Positions 14,631 through 19,915 of a stretch of DNA of 19,915 nt are shown in pieces (within the stretch, counting starts at the first letter, position 1; every line of letters begins with the position of its first letter). This stretch comes from Spirochaetales bacterium (GTDB lineage Bacteria > Spirochaetota > Spirochaetia > Treponematales > UBA12059), in contig SPCK01000004.1 of assembly GCA_004525355.1 (NCBI GenBank), positions 1 to 19,915 of the forward strand. The letters are read 5' to 3'. The notes beneath the pieces are model-generated. The model ran no database searches. It had not been told where the DNA came from and saw only the letters and a program-made list of their open reading frames with translations. A program made the translations under genes and the position numbers.

Positions 14631-15941
14631 ATGTCAACAGGGGATGAAGCATACAAATCCCGGGTCAGGTCGATAGACGAGGCCATCCGGTGCATTGAGA
14701 GCGGCTTCGACGTAGTAGTAGGCCAGTGCGCAAGCGAACCGCAGGGAACCATGACGCGCCTGCACATCCTTGCGCCCGCGGTCCACGACGTCCGCGTATT
14801 CTCCGTGCTCACCCTCAAGCCATATGACTTTTACATGAAGCCGGAGATGAAAGGCCATTTCGAGCTGGCCAGCTGGTTTCACGCCCCGGGTTCGCGCGCC
14901 GCGCTCAAGGCGGGCACGGGTACGGTCACCTTCGTCCCCAACATGCTGCACCGCGCGGCGACTGACCGTATCCACGCCAGGCCGCCGGAGGTGTTCATCG
15001 GCACGTGCACTCCCCCGGACCGGAACGGCTTCGTAAGCCTCTCCCTGGGCATCACCTATGAGAAAGACATACTGGAACACGCCCGATTCGTGATCCTGGA
15101 GGTAAACCCGCGACTGCCGCGTACCTTTGGCGACACACACGTGCATGTAAGCCAGGTGACGTACTTCGTGGAGCACGACCAGGAAGTACCCACGCTACCG
15201 GCGCCCGAGCCTTCTGCCATCGACCTGCGCATTGGCGAGCACATCGCCGACCTGGTTGACGACGGTTCGACCCTCCAGCTGGGAATTGGGGGCATTCCCA
15301 ACGCCGCTGCTTTAGCGCTCAAGGGCAAGAAGGACCTTGGAGTGCATACCGAGATGCTCGTGGATTCCATGATGGAGCTGTACGAGCTCGGCGTCATCAC
15401 GAACCGGAAAAAGGCGCTGAAAAAGGACAAGTTCATCGCTACCTTCGCTATGGGCAGCCGCAAACTGTACGACTGGTTGGATGACAATGTGGCGGTAGAA
15501 TTCCAGCGGGGCCGATGGGTGAACGACCCAGCGATTATCGCCCAAAACTCGAAGATGGTATCGATCAATACTTGCCTGACAGTGGACTTCACCGGCCAGG
15601 TAGCCAGCGAGTCGATAGGCACCAATCAGTATTCCGGTACGGGCGGCCAGTCGGACACGGCCCAAGGCGCGGTGGCCGGCTTTGACGGCTTGGGCAAGTC
15701 GATTATCGCTTGCTACGCTACCGCCAAGGGCGGAACGTTGAGCACGGTCGTCCCTACCCTGCCACAGGGAAGCGCCGTCACGCTGCATCGCTCCTTCGTC
15801 GACCACGTGGTGACCGAGAACGGCGTCGCCAGGCTCCGCGGCCGTACCGTCAAGGAACGGACGCTGGCTCTGATTGCCGTGGCGGCCCCCGAATTCCGTG
15901 AAGAACTGATGGCGCAGGCAAGAACTCTCGGGTACATTTGA
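14631..15941 (+). CDS. CoA-transferase, 4-hydroxybutyrate/butyryl-CoA:acetate type
   Basis: A 436-residue protein of the acetyl-CoA hydrolase/transferase family (Cat1/AbfT group). GIGGIPNAAALAL is the family glycine motif, and GVHTEMLVDSMMELYELGVITN follows in two parts, with Glu241 matching the catalytic Glu near 238 of 4-hydroxybutyrate CoA-transferase. Later motifs SINTCLTVDFTGQVASES and GTGGQSD are also family-typical. It would move CoA from acetyl-CoA or another thioester to a short acid made in the pathway, activating it without ATP. The acceptor acid is unknown. ATG 14631 has AGGAG 5 nt upstream, and the gene lies between the KAS III-like and thiolase genes, so its product is probably the thiolase substrate or its precursor. 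Confidence 0.9.
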   Translation: MSTGDEAYKSRVRSIDEAIRCIESGFDVVVGQCASEPQGTMTRLHILAPAVHDVRVFSVLTLKPYDFYMKPEMKGHFELASWFHAPGSRAALKAGTGTVTFVPNMLHRAATDRIHARPPEVFIGTCTPPDRNGFVSLSLGITYEKDILEHARFVILEVNPRLPRTFGDTHVHVSQVTYFVEHDQEVPTLPAPEPSAIDLRIGEHIADLVDDGSTLQLGIGGIPNAAALALKGKKDLGVHTEMLVDSMMELYELGVITNRKKALKKDKFIATFAMGSRKLYDWLDDNVAVEFQRGRWVNDPAIIAQNSKMVSINTCLTVDFTGQVASESIGTNQYSGTGGQSDTAQGAVAGFDGLGKSIIACYATAKGGTLSTVVPTLPQGSAVTLHRSFVDHVVTENGVARLRGRTVKERTLALIAVAAPEFREELMAQARTLGYI

Positions 15942-15996
15942 CGAAAGAGGAAGATTTTACCATAGAGACACAGAAACAGGAAACATGGAGTAGAGA

Positions 15997-17253
15997 ATGT
16001 CAAAGGCCAGCATTATCGGAGCGTACAACACGAAGTTCGGCAGCTTCATCAACAAAAACAAGGAAACGGGCGAAGTCACCGACCTTCGGAGCATCTACGA
16101 ACTGATGCTGGAGGCGGGCCGCGGTGCGCTCTCCGACGCGGGTATCGAGGCCACGCAGATCGGCGGCGTCTGGGTCGGTTCCTGCGCACCCGGGCTGTTC
16201 GTCGACCAGGAACACATCGCTTCCTTTGCAGCTGAGATCGATCCGGAAGGCCTGCGCTTCAAGCGGATGACCCGCTGCGAAGACGCCTGCGCCTCCGGCT
16301 CGGTCGCGCTCTACGACGCGCTCTATGCTGTTGAGTCGGGCAGGATCCAGGCGGCGCTGGTCCTGGGCGTCGAGAAGATGAACCTCCTGTCCACCAAGGG
16401 CATCACCCACGCGCTGGCCACTTGCTCGTTCTGGCCGGAAGAGGGCGCACTCGGCATGACCTTTCCCGGGCTGTTCGCCGAATACGCCAAGGGGTATCGG
16501 AATCATTATGGGCTGGACGACGCTACGCTGGCCCTCATGCTGGCCAGCGCGGCCGCACTCGGCTACCGCAACGGGCTGGAAAATCCTCTTGCCCACTTCG
16601 GCAGGGGCGGTCCATCCGACAGGCTTGGCCTGACGAGCGCCGACGCCATCCTGGCGCTGCCTCCCGAAAAGAATCCTATGATCGCCGAACCCCTCCGTCT
16701 CCATGACTGCTCCCTGGTCACGGACGGAGCAGCGGCCCTCGTCATCGTGGGGGCCAACCACCCGGCGCTCAAGAAAGGCCGCGCCGTCCGGATAGCCGGT
16801 ATCGGTCAGACGTCGGAACGCCTGGCCATCTCCAACCGCGTCAACATGCACGAGCTGATCGCTGCCAAAGAAGCAACCCGACTATCCTTTTCCGAAGCGG
16901 GCATTTCATCAAAGGATATCGATATAGCCGAAGTGCACGACTGCTTTACAATCAATCAGCTCCTGTGTACGGAAGCGCTTGGACTTTCCGCTGACGGTCG
17001 GTCTGGCTACGATTATATCGACGGCCGATTTGGACCGGATGACAGGGTTTCAATCAACCTGTCCGGAGGACTCAAGGCCAAGGGTCACCCCGTGGGCGCC
17101 ACAGGTGTCTCGATGCACGCGCTGCTGTACAAACAACTGATCGGAGAGCCCATCGGCGCGGCGCCGACAACGGTGCCTACGGTCGGTGTAAGCCTCAATG
17201 TAGGCGGCAGCGCGGTGACCAACTGCGTCACCGTGCTCCGCCGGGAGAGCTGA
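15997..17253 (+). CDS. SCP-x-type thiolase (acetyl-CoA acetyltransferase family)
   Basis: A 418-residue thiolase of the sterol-carrier-protein-x/archaeal type. The nucleophile is Cys98 in CEDACASGSVAL, the NEAF position of classical thiolases reads VHDCF (His314), and GGLKAKGHPVGATG supplies His364. The final CxG motif of classical thiolases is replaced by NVGGSAVTN, as is common in this group. It probably cleaves a 3-ketoacyl-CoA with CoA; the reverse condensation is possible. Archaeal members usually have a DUF35 partner gene next door, and none is seen here. ATG 15997 has GGAG 6 nt upstream, and a 55-bp gap separates it from the CoA-transferase gene. It is the last gene of the rightward operon. 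Confidence 0.9.
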   Translation: MSKASIIGAYNTKFGSFINKNKETGEVTDLRSIYELMLEAGRGALSDAGIEATQIGGVWVGSCAPGLFVDQEHIASFAAEIDPEGLRFKRMTRCEDACASGSVALYDALYAVESGRIQAALVLGVEKMNLLSTKGITHALATCSFWPEEGALGMTFPGLFAEYAKGYRNHYGLDDATLALMLASAAALGYRNGLENPLAHFGRGGPSDRLGLTSADAILALPPEKNPMIAEPLRLHDCSLVTDGAAALVIVGANHPALKKGRAVRIAGIGQTSERLAISNRVNMHELIAAKEATRLSFSEAGISSKDIDIAEVHDCFTINQLLCTEALGLSADGRSGYDYIDGRFGPDDRVSINLSGGLKAKGHPVGATGVSMHALLYKQLIGEPIGAAPTTVPTVGVSLNVGGSAVTNCVTVLRRES

Positions 17254-17264
17254 AACAACAGTGA

Positions 17265-17292
17265 GGCGCCCCTGCAATCATCCTCGGGCGCC
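17265..17292 (+). terminator. Weak candidate terminator hairpin after thiolase gene
   Basis: GGCGCCC (17265-17271) and GGGCGCC (17286-17292) are perfectly complementary across a 14-nt loop, starting 12 bases after the thiolase stop. No T-run follows, so it may only be a 3' stabilising hairpin. Confidence 0.3.
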
Positions 17293-17510
17293 GTCCTTGC
17301 CGTAATCTTCGCCAAGACCCACTCCCCATGCGGCTCAAATTGAGTCGTTCAGGATCAAAATACGATTCAATACGGTTTCTTCCCGCAGTAACTTGATTCA
17401 TTTTCCGTCTCATGGTAGTCTCTGTTTATGAAACGGCCCTGCGACTCCGCAGAGAACCAACCCACCCTCCCCTCCTCCACTTCCTTTTATTTTTATACCC
17501 TTTACGCATA

Positions 17511-17647
17511 CTAGCAGGTTGTTGAAATAGTCTGTTACTATTCCAACAACCTTCGCTATACTCGCAAACCATACGGTTTGCTACGCTATAGCGACACTTC
17601 GGAAGTGTTGAAAATACCGCCTCCGCGGTTTTTCAACACCCTACTAG
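17511..17647. mobile_element. MITE-like element, 137 bp, with terminal inverted repeats
   Basis: The ends CTAGCAGGTTGTTGAAA (17511-17527) and its inverse at 17631-17647 match in 15 of 17 bases, and both outer tetramers are CTAG, possibly a target duplication. Three nested hairpins fill the element: 14-bp arms at 17517-17530/17538-17551 with one mismatch; 17553-17560 with 17587-17594, enclosing a perfect 7-bp stem GCAAACC/GGTTTGC; and 17605-17620 with 17625-17639, with one bulge. There is no room for a transposase, so it would be moved in trans. It may also end transcription from the two convergent genes. The family is not identified; the tip is reminiscent of insertion sequences with GTTGAAA-type ends. 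Confidence 0.6.
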
Positions 17648-17686
17648 GGCTCTTCGCGGCGCGACCGGGCGGGGAGCACCCGCAAT

Positions 17687-18886
17687 CTACCGGCCGTACA
17701 GCAGCGTCGTGGCTTGGGCTATCCGCGTAACGGCGGAGGAAAGCGCGTCGTCCGCGGCGGCGAAAGACAGTCGCAGTGTGCTGTCATCCCCGAAGGCCGA
17801 GCCGGGTACCACCGCCACTCGGGCTTCCTCGAGGAGGAACAAAGCAACATCATCCGACGTATTCAGCGTGATACCTTTCCAGGTACGCCCGAGCAAGCCG
17901 GATATTTCGGGGTAAGCGTAGAAAGCGCCATCGGGCAAGGCAATTTCAAACCCGGGTATCGATCCGAGCGCGGCGACAAAGTTCCGTCGTCGTACCTCGT
18001 AGGCTGAAACCATGGCATGTGCCTCGGCTTGGTCGCCGGCAAGGGCGGCAATGCCTGCCAACTGAGAGATGGCAGCGGCGCATGTAACGGTCTGGCCCTG
18101 GATGGCGGTACAAGCCTGGATGAAGCGTTCGGGACCGGCAACGAAACCGATGCGCCAGCCGGTCATCGCGTGGGACTTGGACAGGCCGCGAATCACGGCG
18201 CAGCGATCGCGGAATAGCGGGAGGGAGGCCGGGCTGGGAACGTCGGGTACATAGCGTATCCTGCGGTACACCTCGTCCGAGAGTATCCAGACGTTCGGAT
18301 GGCGCTCCAGTGACCGGGCCAGGCCTTCCAGCTCGGCCGCCGAATACACGGCGCCGGTTGGGTTTGACGGAGAGCAGAGCACCAGGAGGCGGGTTCGCGG
18401 ACCGAGCGCGGCTTCCAGTACGTCGGGTGTAAGCTTGTAGCCGCAAGCCGGGCTTGTTGGCAGTCCGACGGGCAGTCCGCCGGCCAACTTGACCAGCTCG
18501 GCGTAGCTTGGCCACGCGGGAAGCGGTATGATTGCCTCGTCGCCGGGATTTATCAAGGCCAGGATGGCGGTCGACAAGCCGTTCTTTGCGCCGGGTGTCA
18601 CGATGATGTCCTCGGGGCGGCAGGGCAACCCGCCGTCTTCATGTAAATCGGAGGCCGCCGCGGCCCTGAGCGCGGGCAGGCCTGCCACGGGTGTATAGCG
18701 ATCGGCGCCGGACAGCGCGGCCCGGGAGGCCGCCTCCAGTACGGCGCGAGGAGGCCTGAAATCGGGTTCGCCCACAGTCAGGTCGATAATGTCGATGCCG
18801 GCGCCCTTGAGTTCCCGGGCGCGTTGGTTCATGGCGATGGTTCGGGACGACTCGATGGCCGTTGCGCGCAGTGACAGGCTTGGCAT
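17687..18886 (-). CDS. Class I pyridoxal-phosphate aminotransferase (aspartate/aromatic type)
   Basis: A 399-residue fold-type I aminotransferase, normal length. Lys237 in GLSKSHAMTGWRIGF is the Schiff-base lysine; Asn175 in SPSNPTG, Asp204 and Tyr207 in SDEVYRR contact the cofactor; the C-terminal TLRLSFA supplies the substrate-carboxylate Arg. TVGEPDF (37-43) is typical of the AspB/PatA-like Igamma or Ibeta group. It would transfer amino groups between glutamate and aspartate, aromatic or prephenate-type oxo acids. Lying head-to-head with DAHP synthase suggests aromatic amino acid synthesis, but aspartate or alanine specificity cannot be excluded. ATG 18886 has an AAGGAAG site just upstream, and its own promoter is seen at 18925-18953. 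Confidence 0.92.
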   Translation of the reverse strand: MPSLSLRATAIESSRTIAMNQRARELKGAGIDIIDLTVGEPDFRPPRAVLEAASRAALSGADRYTPVAGLPALRAAAASDLHEDGGLPCRPEDIIVTPGAKNGLSTAILALINPGDEAIIPLPAWPSYAELVKLAGGLPVGLPTSPACGYKLTPDVLEAALGPRTRLLVLCSPSNPTGAVYSAAELEGLARSLERHPNVWILSDEVYRRIRYVPDVPSPASLPLFRDRCAVIRGLSKSHAMTGWRIGFVAGPERFIQACTAIQGQTVTCAAAISQLAGIAALAGDQAEAHAMVSAYEVRRRNFVAALGSIPGFEIALPDGAFYAYPEISGLLGRTWKGITLNTSDDVALFLLEEARVAVVPGSAFGDDSTLRLSFAAADDALSSAVTRIAQATTLLYGR

Positions 18887-18924
18887 GGCGCTTCCTTCCG
18901 GGCGGTACGATACCGTTTGGAAAG

Positions 18925-18953
18925 GGTATACGCTCCGACAGTTGTTTTTGCAA
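18925..18953 (-). promoter_or_regulatory. Sigma-70-type promoter for the aminotransferase gene
   Basis: On the minus strand TTGCAA (18953-18948), exactly 17 bp, then TATACC (18930-18925). The start is expected near 18918. A small inverted repeat CGGTA-CGA-TACCG (18903-18915) lies directly downstream and could be an operator. Confidence 0.6.
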
Positions 18954-18999
18954 GTAGAATCACGGGAATCGCCGGCATTCCCCTGGAGGATGGATCGAT

Positions 19000-19902
19000 A
19001 TGAAAGATTTGAGACTGAGCGGCACCAGGGAAAACGGCGCCAGGACGATAGTTGAAGTCGGCGGGGTACGCATCGGCGGCGAGCTGGTGATTATCGCCGG
19101 CCCCTGCGCGGTGGAATCAGAGGATCAACTGATCAGAACGGCCATAGCCGTAAAGGAAGCAGGGGCGAATATGCTCCGAGGCGGCGCCTTCAAGCCACGG
19201 ACCAGTCCCTATGCGTTCCAGGGCCTGGGACTCAAAGGACTGAAGATCCTGGACAAGGCTCGACGCGAGACCGGCTTACCCATCGTGACCGAGGTCGTGG
19301 ATACGAGGGACGTCAGCTGGGTGGGCGAATATGCCGATGTCCTGCAGATAGGCGCCCGAAACATGCAGAATTTCTCCCTGCTCAGGGAAGCGGGCAAGTC
19401 GGGCAGGCCCATCCTGCTCAAGCGGGGCATGTATTCGACCCTGGAGGAATGGCTCAACTGCGCGGAGTACATCCTGGCCGAAGGCAACTCGCAGATCATT
19501 TTGTGCGAGCGGGGTATCAGAAGTTTCGAGACCTTTACGCGGAATACGCTGGACCTGAGCATCATTCCCGCCGCCCGGTCCGTCACGCACCTTCCCATCC
19601 TCGTGGATCCTTCCCACGGCACGGGTGTCCTCGGACTGATCGAACCCATGAGCCTGGCAGCTATCGCCGCCGGCGCGGACGGGCTGGAGATCGAGGTACA
19701 TATCGACCCACCCTCGGCACTCAGCGACAAGGACCAGCAGCTTTCGCCCCTGGCCTTCGGCCGGCTCATGCGCAAGGTCAGGGCACTCAGGGAGGCTCTG
19801 GCCGCCATCGACGAGGCCGAGGACAACCGTTGCGCCAATGAGAAAGCCATAGCCGACATTGTAGCGGGGCCGGAGGATTCGGTCCATGGAGCCACCCGAT
19901 GA
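19000..19902 (+). CDS. aroF: 3-deoxy-7-phosphoheptulonate synthase (DAHP synthase, AroF/Ibeta type)
   Basis: First enzyme of the shikimate pathway, joining phosphoenolpyruvate and erythrose 4-phosphate. The 300-residue chain shows GPCAVES at 34-40 with metal ligand Cys36, [11 protein letters not shown] at 65-75, IGARNMQN at 117-124, LKRG at 140-143, and DPSHGTG at 203-209 with His206. It begins only 33 residues before GPC, so it lacks the N-terminal ACT/ferredoxin-like regulatory domain of Thermotoga-type enzymes and has no chorismate mutase fusion; feedback inhibition through such a domain is not expected. About 35 extra residues follow the barrel. ATG 19000 has GGAGG (18985-18989) 10 nt upstream, and a small GGGAAT/ATTCCC hairpin (18964-18982) lies just before it. 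It is divergent from the aminotransferase gene, 113 bp away. Confidence 0.94.
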   Translation: MKDLRLSGTRENGARTIVEVGGVRIGGELVIIAGPCAVESEDQLIRTAIAVKEAGANMLRGGAFKPRTSPYAFQGLGLKGLKILDKARRETGLPIVTEVVDTRDVSWVGEYADVLQIGARNMQNFSLLREAGKSGRPILLKRGMYSTLEEWLNCAEYILAEGNSQIILCERGIRSFETFTRNTLDLSIIPAARSVTHLPILVDPSHGTGVLGLIEPMSLAAIAAGADGLEIEVHIDPPSALSDKDQQLSPLAFGRLMRKVRALREALAAIDEAEDNRCANEKAIADIVAGPEDSVHGATR

Positions 19903-19915
19903 GGGACAGAGCTCG
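19886..19915 (+). CDS. Possible start of a further gene overlapping aroF (partial)
   Basis: An ATG at 19886 with GGAGG at 19872-19876, nine bases upstream, opens a frame to the window end. An ATG at 19899 overlaps the aroF stop as ATGA and is an alternative. Only about ten codons are visible, so no product can be named; a further aromatic-pathway gene is a reasonable expectation. Confidence 0.35.
   Translation, partial: MEPPDEGQSS

Larger units (their letters stand above)
17254..17686. other. Gene-free region between convergent thiolase and aminotransferase genes
   Basis: No credible reading frame or RNA gene was seen here. Composition is mixed, with a pyrimidine-rich stretch (about 17457-17500). 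It holds a GC hairpin just after the thiolase gene and a 137-bp MITE-like element next to the aminotransferase end. The remaining bases show nothing I can name. Confidence 0.6.

Noticed and set aside
17391..17417. A TGATTCAT sequence resembling part of the TetR operator
   Set aside because: Only eight bases match, the rest of the 16-mer does not, and no promoter or gene start is close. Chance similarity is sufficient.
17254..17510. A possible tRNA or small RNA gene in the gene-free stretch
   Set aside because: No cloverleaf, no T-loop consensus and no promoter-hairpin-T-run arrangement could be found; only short stems are present.
17511..17647. CRISPR-like array reading of the repeated hairpin bases
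   Set aside because: The repeats are inverted rather than direct, differ in sequence, and have no regular spacers. A transposon-like element explains them better.

Overview
The window is GC-rich, gene-dense bacterial DNA with short Shine-Dalgarno-led genes and many 4-8 bp start/stop overlaps. The substrate-binding protein at 9070-10299 has an export signal that runs into a Met-Gly-Asp-Lys-Glu start with no lipobox cysteine. That style reminds me of spirochaete periplasmic binding proteins, so I lean towards Spirochaetota. This is an impression from sequence style, not a placement. All enzymes seen are compatible with an anaerobic or facultative heterotroph.

Region 1 (1-4042) is a sugar-catabolism locus. 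Leftward from a promoter near 2040-2067 run a KduI/IolB-type cupin isomerase, a split transketolase N-terminal subunit and its C-terminal subunit (cut by the left edge), all with overlapping genes. Rightward run a DUF4867 protein and a ROK-family repressor, joined by an ATGA overlap. A near-perfect palindrome (2024-2038) covers the predicted leftward start point and is the likely ROK operator. DUF4867 plus a split transketolase recalls transketolase-dependent sulfoquinovose degradation (sulfo-TK). That is a hypothesis; the diagnostic sulfolactaldehyde enzyme, glycosidase and transporter are not in view.

Region 2 (4053-17253) looks like one divergently transcribed regulon of thirteen genes. 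Leftward from about 12234: a KAS III-like enzyme, an NAD-type short-chain dehydrogenase, a complete branched-chain-amino-acid-type ABC importer (livK, H, M, G, F order) and two alpha/beta hydrolases. Rightward from about 12390: a regulator made of two fused TetR units, a second KAS III-like enzyme, a 4-hydroxybutyrate/butyryl-type CoA-transferase and an SCP-x-type thiolase. Two nearly identical 16-bp operator copies lie at the start points of the two opposed promoters. The set suggests import of a small organic acid, ester or diketone, hydrolysis, oxidation, CoA activation and thiolytic cleavage. The substrate cannot be read from sequence. The two KAS III-like enzymes keep the catalytic Cys but have altered His/Asn positions, so they probably do not perform standard decarboxylative condensation.

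Region 3 (17254-19915) opens with a gene-free 433 bp stretch containing a 137 bp MITE-like element with imperfect terminal inverted repeats and nested hairpins. Then come a leftward class I aminotransferase and a divergent rightward DAHP synthase (aroF type) without an N-terminal regulatory domain. The first codons of a further gene may overlap its end. This looks like a core aromatic amino acid locus unrelated to Region 2.
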